A stretch of DNA of 64,000 nucleotides from Pseudopithomyces maydicus (lineage: Eukaryota > Ascomycota > Dothideomycetes > Pleosporales > Didymosphaeriaceae). The stretch's first letter is position 1. Every line of letters starts with the position of its first letter. The translations under genes were made by a program, and so were the position numbers. This document shows positions 44,686 through 54,224 of the stretch, piece by piece. The notes below the pieces were generated by a model. It saw nothing but the letters and a program-made list of their open reading frames with translations, was not told the origin of the DNA and ran no database searches. Where the stretch lies: the NCBI GenBank assembly GCA_026873275.1, contig JANTUC010000001.1:2480001-2544000 (forward strand). The letters are read 5' to 3'.

Positions 44686-45711
44686 ATGTGGCCCTTCACC
44701 GCTCTGATCAACGCCGTCTTCTCCCCGCTCAGCTATTTAAGCAGGAGCAACATCGGCCCAGCTTCTAAAGACGCACCTCACGCTTGCGAACCCGACCTTG
44801 ACGAATCCGACCCAACTTTCCCCTCAGACCTTGCTCTGAGCCCTCCGGTTCTGCGGCCTGCTATTCAGCAGTCAAACCTTTTCGAACGCCCCCAGCCCAA
44901 ATACGATACCGACATACCGTCTCTGATGTCTGGATTCCCCTACTCCTTGCACCCTACCATTCCAGGCTGGCCCATCCGGTTCCACGTTGGCGATCACCAC
45001 AAGCATTTTGACGTCCATTCCACCATTCTCGCCACCGCCTCACCTGCTTTCGAGTACATCCTCTCGAAGCCTCTCGGGGGGCCCGTCACCCTCGTATCTG
45101 TTTCTCCAGAAAACTTCAAAATACTCATCAAGTGGCTCTACGATTCAGAACCACCATGCTTCAATCGTCCGGACGACCTCCTCGCCCTGGTACAACTATG
45201 GACTGCCGCAGCAGGTCTCGGTTTCTGGAAGAAAGCCAACACCCTCATGCGCCTGGGCATGGAAGCCATGTTCCCTGCTACCGCGAAGTGCTACATCGAC
45301 GTCGTGCGCTGGGTTTTCGCCAACACGCCTGCATCGTCTCCGCTCCGTGAATACATCATCGCCATCTTCGCGCAACGGAGCGAATTCGATGACTCCGTCT
45401 TCTTGACCAAGGACCCCAAGGACTCTGAGATCTGGAGCAAGGTCACGGCATTCATGAAGAAACTAGATCTTGCGCGGCGTGTATTCGCTCGTGAGAAGAC
45501 AGGTTCGGCGTGGTCGGTAGATGCGAATGGGCTTCCGGTTTTCGATTGGGAGGCTGCGCGGGATTGGAAGCCTGTCCAGGAGGAACTCCCGTTGCCGCCG
45601 TACCTGGTGTGGGATGAGAACGCAGTGGATGTTCCAGACTGCTTCTTCATTTTTCCGGGAACGGCGGCGTATGAGGATAGTCTGGTGCAAGTATTGAAGA
45701 CAAATGGCTGA
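44686..45711 (+). CDS. BTB/POZ-domain protein
   Basis: Protein-interaction protein, 341 aa, single exon. The BTB core spans about residues 97-157: IRFHVGDHHKHFDVHSTILA, then SPAFEYILSK, VTLVSVSPENFKILIKWLYD, the usual order of strand, helix, strand and helix with the F-x-V-H-x-x-I-L-A motif. The rest is helical (LGFWKKANTLMRLGMEAMF, DVVRWVFANTP), as in the many expanded fungal BTB proteins that lack Kelch or MATH partners. In this group the role is mostly unknown; substrate adaptor for Cul3 ligase is one possibility. The N-terminus (MWPFTALINAVFSPLSYL) is hydrophobic but not a clear signal peptide. The first good ATG is used. Confidence 0.78.
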   Translation: MWPFTALINAVFSPLSYLSRSNIGPASKDAPHACEPDLDESDPTFPSDLALSPPVLRPAIQQSNLFERPQPKYDTDIPSLMSGFPYSLHPTIPGWPIRFHVGDHHKHFDVHSTILATASPAFEYILSKPLGGPVTLVSVSPENFKILIKWLYDSEPPCFNRPDDLLALVQLWTAAAGLGFWKKANTLMRLGMEAMFPATAKCYIDVVRWVFANTPASSPLREYIIAIFAQRSEFDDSVFLTKDPKDSEIWSKVTAFMKKLDLARRVFAREKTGSAWSVDANGLPVFDWEAARDWKPVQEELPLPPYLVWDENAVDVPDCFFIFPGTAAYEDSLVQVLKTNG

Positions 45712-46192
45712 GATGCATTCAATAAGTCATGATAAGAGTTTTTCCAGAAAGGGGTTTTGAGAAAGGGATATGTATTGATATGGACATGTCTGGGTAGGCT
45801 GGTTGGGCAAATGGCTATATTTCACATTGATAGATCGACATATGAGAATTAGAGGTATTTCGATAGCCTCGCTCAATGACAATCAACGATTCATAGGATT
45901 TCTTCTTCTATTTTTCACGGTAGTAGTAATCCAAGGGGTTTTCACAATGTGACAGTGTTTCACGATTTTCAAGTACTTTCCATATTCTTACAATGACTGA
46001 TAGGATTTGCAGGATTTGTATCCACTCTACACTCGCCATATATCCTCCCGATAATCAATCTCTACAATACGGTGTACCAAATCCCCATAATCCTCCTTGT
46101 CATCTATTGTATTATCTTCTGTTGATGTAATGACTGTTTAGCACCGGCAGCTCAGTCGTCTTTGTAGGCCTCTTTGGACCCCAATTTCTCCC
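45712..46192. other. Convergent intergenic spacer
   Basis: 481 bp between convergent stops, AT-rich, no gene seen. Confidence 0.5.
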
Positions 46193-48445
46193 CTAAACCA
46201 TGGGATCCCACTCATCATGCCATTCGCGATCGGCGTTGCGGTCAAATCCAGAGTAGCGACCCCCCTGCTCTCGTTCGAGTGCTTCCGCGTTCTCACGCTC
46301 TTCCAGTCCCCGTAAAGAATCAGGATGCCACCAATCGGACTCGGACTCGTCCTCCTGCTCCTGTTCGGGCGCATCCATCATCTCGTGATCTTCTTGTCCG
46401 TGTAAAGACTCAGGATCCCACTCCTCATTGATTTCGCCTTTGACGTCGCGATCGGACCTAGAGCCGTCATCCTGTTCCTGTTCTTGGGGTGCATCCATGA
46501 TCTCGTGCTCTTTTCCTTGCAAAGCTTCGTCGTCCGCTTCACCCTTGGCATCACGATCGGACCCAGGGTTGTCATTCTGTTCCTGTTTTGGGGTGCATCC
46601 ATCATCTCGTGCGCTTTTCCTTGTAAAGCTTCGTTGTCCACTTCGCCATGAGCGTTGCGATCGGATCCGGAGTGGCCATCCTGCTCCTGTTCTGGAGGCA
46701 TGTCTGCGATTTCGTCCTCTTCTTCTTGTAGAGCCTCGAGCGCTCCTAAATCCAACATATAGGTGACACCTTGCCTATCTTTACAGATCCGCTTCACTTG
46801 AGCCTTGACCCAGCCGAATTTCCAGCTCAACCTTTCCAAAACAACACCCTTCAGGTCTAGCGCAGCCTTCATTTCTTCTTTAGCCGCCCGCCTGAGTTCC
46901 TCAGCCCCCCAATAGAGCAGGAACCTGCCGTTTGGCCAAAGTACAGGCCGCTTATGCTTATGCTTCTCTGCGGGGCCGTCAACGGCTTCCAAAAGACGCC
47001 AAGTATACCATGATTCAAGAAAGTTGGCAAGAGGCTTGAAAGGTGTTATCTTCTTTTTCGCGCTTAGAATCGCAAGCATGTCGATCTGGGCTTGCAGGAC
47101 CGGATCGGTCTCTGGTCTAACTCGGAGAGTGCGCCAGTAATCACGGGTCTGCTCCATAAGCTCGATGCGACCAAGAGTCCTATACAGCTCCACTAGCGGG
47201 TCTTCGTGAACCTGGATATTTGCAATGTCCTCTGCAACGAGGTGGCGTGAATCAAAGATGCAGTCCTCTATCATGTCGGCAGGGAGCTCCAGGTCCATCA
47301 GCTTGTGCCCGCAAAGGGTAGGATTCCACTCTTCTGTGATTTTGCGTTGCTTTCTGCTTTTGCGTTCCCTCCACCTATCGATAAATGTATTGGCCACAGT
47401 CTGGTTCCCCAACATCTCAGCATTGGTCAAATTGTTTCTAGTGACTTTTATCGTAAGCTTGGCTGTTCTAGTTGGCTTGGGACGAGTCCATTCTTTGGCC
47501 GGCTTTGATACCCGAGGATTCCTATTATTTCTACGCTTGGGCTTTGCCCGAGACGAAGACGAGACCGCATCACCCCCAGAAGAATAATTTGGGGAGTCGT
47601 ATATCCTGAAGGTGCCGATTTGGTCGGGCGATCAGTTGTAGGGGGTTGGCAGCTTCCTCAGGATGATCGATTGCAGAAACAAGAGGAGTACGCTCTGGAG
47701 TGTTCAATCGACCAGTTGTAGAAGGGTTAGTAATGCCCCTCATACGATCGAGGGCAGTAAGAAAAGCACTCCAATTTGGAGTGGCCGATCGATCAGTTGT
47801 CGAGGGGTAAGCAGTTCCCCCTGGTGGAAGAAGACCGGTGTCAGGAACAAGAGGAATTCGACCTTGAGTGGTGAAACGGCTGTTCACCTTCATAGTAGCA
47901 CGATGCTTCCAAATAGGCTGGAGTACAGTCCCACGCACCGAGTGCAAGGGATCCCGAGTCTTATGCCTACCCAACTTGGGTTGCATGAACTGGTTGGAAT
48001 AAAACTTGTGTTTAGCTTCCGTGGGCGGATTGAAAGAAAACTTGTGTTCCTGCTCTGGACCATCATGGTCCTGCTTTAAAACACTACGGTCCTTGAATTC
48101 CTCATCTGGACCGTGCTCGATTGTAGGATCGGGAAGCTTTTTGGAAGCCAGACCACTATGGTCCGCGTGGTCGGAAGCGTGGTTAGTCTTCACCTGGTCC
48201 GCGTCGTTGTCGATCTTGATATTGATTTCGCTGGCAACATGGAGAGCAACATCTTTGCCGAGATCAGCATTAGTGCTGGCGTTCGTAGCCAGATCACCAT
48301 GATTCGCGTGGTCGGGAGCGTGATCGGATTCAATTGCCTCATTCGCCTCATTGTCGGTGTGGATGTCGATGCCAGGATCGACATCAGTGTGAAGGTTCGT
48401 ATCCATATTGGTGCCGGTTCCGTTGTTGCTACCGTGGTTTGCCAT
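46193..48445 (-). CDS. Repeat-rich hypothetical protein, about 751 aa, broken by three single-base frameshifts
   Basis: Unrecognised. Three ORFs in different frames join into one protein if one base is added at each of three homopolymers: 47641-47645, 47573-47577 and 46586-46589. The N-terminus (MANHGSNNGTGTNMDTNLHT) is Asn/Asp/His-rich with repeated DHANHGDLA/DHADHSGLA units. Next come repeats of the type YPSTTDRSATPNWSAFLTAL and NPSTTGRLNTPERTPLVSAI. A globular middle follows (DPLVELYRTLGRIELMEQTR, WPNGRFLLYWGAEELRRAAK). The C-terminus has about four diverged units of roughly 35 residues around MMDAPQEQEQDD, SDRDAKGE and EALQGK. In all three cases the restored residues fit the local repeat consensus. 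The ATG at 48445 follows a TATATATAAGG element about 160 bp upstream. A real pseudogene cannot be excluded. Confidence 0.6.
46586..46589 (-). other. Apparent -1 frameshift in the C-terminal repeat array
   Basis: The sibling repeat unit reads GCACCCCAAGAACAGGAACAG. This unit reads GCACCCCAAAACAGGAACAG, one base shorter, which shifts the frame from the repeat consensus. Confidence 0.65.
47573..47645 (-). other. Two apparent -1 frameshifts 70 bp apart in the repeat-rich gene
   Basis: Adding one base at 47641-47645 restores NPPTTDRPTKSAPSGYTTPQ, matching the upstream PSTTDR/PSTTGR repeats. Adding one base at 47573-47577 then leads into GGDAVSSSSRAKPKRR and the downstream ORF. Confidence 0.6.
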
Positions 48446-49424
48446 TGTGCGCGGCAGGGAGTGGAGTTTAGAACGGTCGTAAATATCAGAGCCGTCGTAG
48501 AGGCTAGAGCAGTTGCGGGAAAGACTGGTTGACTGTTCGCAGGTGATTCGGTGCCACTGTGGTGGTGGTGAGAAGAAATGTAGAAGAGTGGTCCGGTAAG
48601 CCTTATATATATGAGAAGGTTGATTGAGTAGGCAGAAGGTGGATTTGACCGGCATAGTGAAAATATATTTAAACCTGTACGCGTTCGATAAGGGTAAACC
48701 TTTACTCCGGCGCGCTCGTGGACGTAAGATGGGCTTACGTGGTAGCACATAGTGCGCTTGGATTTTCACAATGCTGTGAAAACCTAGGGTGGGGTTTATT
48801 CCAACTCAAAGGTTTATGTATTTTTGACAAACTACCAATACTACTACATCATTGATTTGAGCCATCACTATCTAGATAGACAGTACAAGTACTTTACATC
48901 TTGCAACTTCAGCTAGCGGGTAGATAGAGATGCCCAGCCTTATCCGTTGCAAGCATACTAGTGGTTGTATAAGCCATGCTGGTGGTGGTATAAGTGTAGG
49001 TAGAGGCCATAGTTGATATATTACCAGACAAATACCGAGCGGGCTGAACTGTCGAGACGTCTTTGTCGCGTCCCATTTGACCTGTGAACTGACCGGTCTC
49101 GCTACAGTCTACTTTGACAGAAGAACCTTGATGTTTTGATTGGTTTGTGAAGCTGTTGCGTTGAAAAACTGTCATGATACGACAATCACGAAAAGAAAAG
49201 AACCCATACGGCGTCGATTTTTTCAATAATTCTTCATTGATGAAATGTTGACATGGTCTATGGTAGTGATTATGCGCTCCAGCATGTGAGCAAATGATGT
49301 AATACACAAGGACATGCCTACAGATAGGGTATATCGAGAACGCATTCCTCCCTTGAAAAATAAAAAATAAAACATGTGGCCCCTTTTTCTTCTACTCGGC
49401 GTGAAACAGATGTTCTAAGAGATC
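48446..49424. other. Promoter of the repeat-rich gene and downstream spacer
   Basis: About 980 bp. A TATATATAAG element (minus strand) lies near 48603-48613. No supported gene; the minus ORF 48909-49307 lacks features. Confidence 0.45.
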
Positions 49425-50996
49425 TCACGAATGATAACTTTGAGTCACCGGCTCCTTGGAGGCACGAGGACTCTTCGGAATCAGACCTTGGCCCTTTTCT
49501 TTCATTTCATCCAAAGCAGCCTCCACATTGCGCTGCCGTTTTGCGACATGTCGATACCGTTCCTCGACCTTGTCCTCGAATTCCCTAGCTATCTTTCTTT
49601 TGTTCTGCCTCGCCTCTTTAGCACGGCCAATGATCTTGCTGAATTGATCCAGAAACCAATCACCAGCATCCTCCCACTCGCGCGTAGGTAGTGCACGGAA
49701 GAACTGATCCTGGTCGCCTGAGTTGAAGTTTTTCTGGACGTAGACAAGGCGTTCTGTCAGATCACGTGATTGCATATCGTCTGAAACAACCCTATTTGTG
49801 CCGCGAGGTTCATGGTCGAAGTCTTCGTTCCGCAACTGGTCGTAGCTCATATCGAACAGTGCCGGAAGGTCATAATCTTCGACCGTGCCCTCGGATTCTA
49901 GTGTAGAGTTCTCTTGAACCGATTGGTAACGATCAATATGTTCCTCATATGATTTGGCGTGCGTGTGCGGCTGGGATGCACGTGCGGGTTGAGTAGGAGC
50001 TTCCGATGATACATGCATTGATTTGGTAGTTGTAGGGTATGATACTCCTGCAGCCGACCGGATGAAAGACTGAGGTATCTGCGCTCCTGGCACAGTCGTC
50101 CGATTGTTTGCTGCTGCTCGCGATGTCTGCGGAACAATTTTGCTGGTGGAGTGGGCAGGCATGGCAGGGGCTGTGATGACCCGCTGGGAACTTTTTTCAC
50201 GATTTCTGAGATTCTCGTGTACACGCTGATCCGTTTCTCGGATAGCCATACCCTTCTGGATTGTATTGAAGCCAGGCATAGTGGAGATGACAGAGGGTGG
50301 GTTGTCCGCTCGCTTGAATGGCTGAGCTGGACCAGGCGGATAGGCAGGCACATGGTTCGGAGGCTCACTAGGACCAGTATACACAATGTTATCCATTGGT
50401 TGCGGCTGCCCTAGGTCCCGTTGATAGGAAAGATCATCTGGAGGGCCGGAAGTGGTGCTCGGGTATGAATTACCGTCAACGTGCGAGAAACCATGCTGGG
50501 CCAGCACATTTTCTGCTTCAACCCTGATATGATTATTGGCTTCATCCAATTGACTTCTTTCATCGTACTCTTCGTACTCTTCTTCGTCTTCTTCGTTTTC
50601 GCCATCACTGTCGCTCTGGTCGTCCGGGTCAGAGCTGGAAGAGCGAGAGTTGGCTTGGTGGCGTTGTGGTTGTTCAACGATCTGGCCACGATCTAGAAGA
50701 TCAGATGGGCCATTGACAGTTGTATCAATACTGCTACCTGCGTCTGTGCCATAGCGGTCGTTCTTTCCATTGATGGTCTCACCTGAGTCTCGGCGCGGTC
50801 CATGGGTCGACCAGGTCGGAGGAACAGGAGCTTGCATATCCTGGCGATGGGAAAGAGAGGGTTGACCAGCCTGGTCATGCTGCAAGCGTGTGGTTGGGGT
50901 TGATACCCTCGCGTTCACTCCTGCAGCTTTGCGTTTACTGCTCGCAGACCCAGGCCTTGCCGGAGGGCCCGTCCGGTTGGCAACGTAACTTTGCAT
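49425..50996 (-). CDS. Ecm11-domain protein
   Basis: 523 aa, single exon. The C-terminal about 130 residues match the fungal Ecm11 domain: RDLTERLVYVQKNFNSGDQD, FFRALPTREWEDAGDWFLDQ, then a Lys/Arg-rich helix with KRKIAREFEDKVEERYRHVA. In yeast Ecm11 works with Gmc2 in the synaptonemal complex and is SUMO-modified; in filamentous fungi the role is little studied. The rest is disordered, rich in Ser, Pro and Gln with a strong acidic run (GENEEDEEEYEEYDERSQ) near residue 140. MQSYVANRTGPPARPGS is taken as start because it is the first ATG in the frame. Only 307 bp separate it from the divergent F-box gene. Confidence 0.78.
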   Translation of the reverse strand: MQSYVANRTGPPARPGSASSKRKAAGVNARVSTPTTRLQHDQAGQPSLSHRQDMQAPVPPTWSTHGPRRDSGETINGKNDRYGTDAGSSIDTTVNGPSDLLDRGQIVEQPQRHQANSRSSSSDPDDQSDSDGENEEDEEEYEEYDERSQLDEANNHIRVEAENVLAQHGFSHVDGNSYPSTTSGPPDDLSYQRDLGQPQPMDNIVYTGPSEPPNHVPAYPPGPAQPFKRADNPPSVISTMPGFNTIQKGMAIRETDQRVHENLRNREKSSQRVITAPAMPAHSTSKIVPQTSRAAANNRTTVPGAQIPQSFIRSAAGVSYPTTTKSMHVSSEAPTQPARASQPHTHAKSYEEHIDRYQSVQENSTLESEGTVEDYDLPALFDMSYDQLRNEDFDHEPRGTNRVVSDDMQSRDLTERLVYVQKNFNSGDQDQFFRALPTREWEDAGDWFLDQFSKIIGRAKEARQNKRKIAREFEDKVEERYRHVAKRQRNVEAALDEMKEKGQGLIPKSPRASKEPVTQSYHS

Positions 50997-51303
50997 ACTT
51001 TCTGCTGGCAATTTCAAGGAGAGACAGACGCGTGTGGTTGTATTGTGGTCAGTTCCTGCGAGGTTTATGAAGTAAGGAAAGGCGAAGTCAACGAGGAAAG
51101 AAAGTTGGAGCTGCAATGGGAAAGCGCGATGTATATCATGGTCTAGCCTTCTTCTGTACTAGTTTCGGCCCGTCTCACGGTAACTCCGATGACGGCATCC
51201 CTCCACCACCATATCCACGCTGATATCCTGCGATCATTTCTGTTATCACATCGCATGCACTGCCACTACAATACCACAAAATCAACTTTTTGTTTTGATC
51301 ATC
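50997..51303. promoter_or_regulatory. Short divergent promoter, Ecm11-like / F-box gene
   Basis: 307 bp between divergent starts, no gene; both promoters must lie here. Confidence 0.5.
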
Positions 51304-52375
51304 ATGGCGGATTGCTTTCTGTACAGATTGCCCAATGAGGTATGCTGCACCCTCCTTGCATCGCCACTGATCACTAACCCCCAGCTCCTCATCCATCTGC
51401 TTACGCCCATGACCACACCTGAACTTCTCCCTCTGACTACTCTCTCTCACCGAATCTATACAATCATACTGAGAATCCTCCACAATCGCCTTGTCATAGC
51501 TTCTGAACTCGATTCACACACAGTACTCCTCGAATGCTTCCATCCGTCTGCTAAGCTTACCGAACCGCCTTATTTTTGCACGTACCACGGAACTGATGGC
51601 CTTGATCGCTATGAAGCGCTTGCGGAAAGCGATAAGAGCTTGGCTACGCGACTAGGAGAGATGCACAATTTGTATTCACGATTTCGACCGCACCGTAGGG
51701 CACTGGAAGCGGGTGGGAGAAGATTGAAAAGACCACCAGGTGACGTGCCAGGCAGTAGAACCTTTTCAGATGCTTCAAGGAACAGCTTTGACGCAAAGCC
51801 CGTCAAGCAAGTCCTGAGTCTGGAAGCGCATGAGCTGTTTACGCAGTTGGTCGCACAGACACATCTCGTACATATTGTGCCTCAGCATGGGAATTTCACT
51901 GGATTTGTACCCATGGAAGAGGGCGTGATTCGGGTGTGGAGAGACTGGCTACGTGAGATGACGGCAGAGTTGAAGGATCCCAAGCCAGACCAGAGGGAGG
52001 CCATTGGAGAGGCTGGAAAAGGCAAAGAAAAGGTGGACGTTGGGGATGTACAGGTGGAACACCACGGCATTGATGATAAGCGGATCTTGTGGGTCAGCCC
52101 TAATAAAGACACGGGGATCCGCTTTACTGTGCGGGAACGCAAGATCAGACGTGACATTCCAGTTCTCATACGAGCGGACGAGGAAGATGTGCCCGTGAGC
52201 TACGAGATTGAGTACGACGGTAAGTATTTCCCTTTTTGGATTTTGTGCTAATAAGCTAACACTACGCGCAGAAATACTCATCCGCACCTCTCACTTACTT
52301 CTTGCGCTCGAAAAGTCCCGTGTACAGGATGACAATACATCCGAGCAGGCTATCGTGTTCGGGTCCTTCGGCTAG
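51304..52375 (+). CDS. F-box-like protein
   Basis: Likely adaptor of an SCF ubiquitin ligase, 324 aa. Exons are 51304-51339, 51385-52219 and 52272-52375. Removal of the 45-nt first intron (GTATGC...CTAAC...CCAG, phase 0) creates a proper F-box at the N-terminus: RLPNE joined to LLIHLLTPMTTPELLPLTTL and SHRIYTIILRIL. The intron has no stop and a length divisible by three, so retention would insert 15 residues into the box. The remainder has FTGFVPMEEGVIRVWRDWLR, HHGIDDKRILWVSPNKDTGI and VPVSYEIEYD. No LRR, WD40 or Kelch repeats are visible, so the substrate is unknown. The second intron (52 nt) is phase 1. The model is supported by continuous reading to the stop at 52375. Confidence 0.72.
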
Positions 52376-52606
52376 AACAGGTCACCATCTATATTTTCGT
52401 CGATTTGTCATTTTCCATCTCAAATCTCATCTTCCCTCTTCTGTGCACAGCCTCTGAGATTGTGTTGCAGATCAAAAGGATGAAAGTGATCCAATAAATA
52501 CATTAACAAAGACTTGATGCATTGAGTACATGACAGGTTCAATACACGCTAAATAAATGAAATCCCAACCGGTCACATGTTCGATATCAGCACATTCATT
52601 CAGCAT

Positions 52607-53838
52607 TTATAGCTTCGCCCTTGAGACCACCAGCGAATTCGCCTGTGCCAACCAGCTCACGGCATCGTTCACAAACTCGTCAACAATCTCCCGTGCCGTC
52701 TTCTTCTCGTTCACCACGGCAGCGACCTTGCCCATCAGGAACGGCCGAGCGTTGTCCATTGTGTCGTCGTCGAGATCGTCGCCCAGCGTCTCGATGTCGT
52801 GCTCCACAGGGATGATACCCTTGCCGGTCAACTCCTTGATCTCGGCTGACCTGTTCTCCTCCCAGTTCTGGATGTACGAATTTGTGCGGACGCGGAGCGG
52901 GCGACCGGTGAAGATGATGGTGCGCACGTTGTCATCGAAGCCGCTCGTTCGGACAGCCTCCTTGTGCGCAGTCGGGGCGCCGGCCTCCTCGGAGAGGATG
53001 AAGCGTGTGCCAACCCAGACGCCGCTGGCACCGAATGTCAGCATGGCGGCGAGCGAGCGTCCGTTGTACAAGCCACCGGCGGCAACAACCATGACCTCAG
53101 CACCGGACATGGGCGACTTGTGGCCCTTGACCATGTCGACAACGGTGGGGATGAAGACGGATGTGGGGACGTCACCGGTGTGACCACCACCCTCGCCACC
53201 CTGGGCGCAGATGATGTCGACGCCGAGGTCGAGGCACTTTTGTACATGCTTGGGGTGTCCGATCATGTTCATCTGGGTGGTATTAGTCAGGTACATGGAT
53301 TGATATACGTATATCACGAGAACGTACGTAAAGGATGCCATTCTTGTGGAGCTTCTCAACCACAGCGCGGGGAGGGACACCGACAGCGCAGACGAAGAGC
53401 TTGGCGCCGGAGTCGATGATGATGTCGATGAGCTCGTTGAGCTTGCCCTTTGTGTAATCATAGCTGGCAGTCGTTAGCTGTGATCTGCTGGGGGCAACGG
53501 GACAGAACGTACTTGGTCTTGCGGGCACTGCCACCAACCTGGGGGAGCAGCAAATCAACACCGAAAGGAGCGCTCTTGTCGTTGAGGTAGCTCTTCAGCT
53601 CAGCAATCTGCTCGCGAAGCATGTCTGGGGTGTAACCAATGCCTCCAAGCACACCGAGGCCTCCGGCATTGGTGACGGCGGCAGCGAGCTTGGGACCGGC
53701 AGCCACGTTCATGCCGGCAAGCAGAACGGGGTGCTGAATCTTCAGCAGGTCGGTGAGCTTCGTGCGGATCTTCTCTGCACATTGTCAGTCCGAGGCACGT
53801 GAAGGGTGGTTCGATGGGTGCGTACGAGGGGAGGCCAT
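52607..53838 (-). CDS. Nitronate monooxygenase (2-nitropropane dioxygenase family)
   Basis: FMN-dependent enzyme that oxidises toxic nitronates such as propionate 3-nitronate to aldehydes and nitrite. Exons are 53826-53838 (13 nt), 53513-53774, 53328-53463 and 52607-53272; the product is 358 aa. TIM-barrel and FMN motifs: HPVLLAGMNVAAGPKLAAAV, NAGGLGVLGGIGYTP, then AKLFVCAVGVPPRAVVEKLH, GVDIICAQGGEGGGHTGDV with the catalytic-type His, and MVVAAGGLYNGRSLAAMLTF with GASGVWVGTRFI. The tiny first exon supplies MASP. Donor GTACGC and the CTGAC branch support it. It matches the fungal start pattern K-I-R-T-K-L-T-D-L-L-K-I-Q-H-P. No targeting signal is clear. Confidence 0.88.
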
Positions 53839-54224
53839 GGCGACGATATGTGTGCAAGTAGATGATTTCTGGGTGATCCGAGGGATGATGGAGAGAGGCG
53901 GCGCTGCAGCTCTTACGGCGAGGATATGCGGCAGGGCAGAGATGGAGAGGAGAATGGAGTGCACGACATGTGCGGCGGAGTCGAGGGTATTTGTCGTGCA
54001 TCCTTCGCAACAAGCCGCGGGACCTCGGCCCAACGAATCGGGTTAGCGTCCCACGGCCTCCGCACTGTCACGAGTCCGGGGAAGCAGACGAGGAAGAGGA
54101 ACAGTCTTCGGCGCTAATGCCGGCCTGAACCGCCGCCACGCCAGTTCCCTCGCGCCAATCGCTCGGTGCCCGATGCATGCATGCTGTCACGGGCACTGTG
54201 GTTCAACCCTGAAAAAAGAACTCC
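53839..54224. promoter_or_regulatory. Divergent promoter, nitronate monooxygenase / FOL1
   Basis: 386 bp between divergent starts. No gene supported. Confidence 0.5.
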
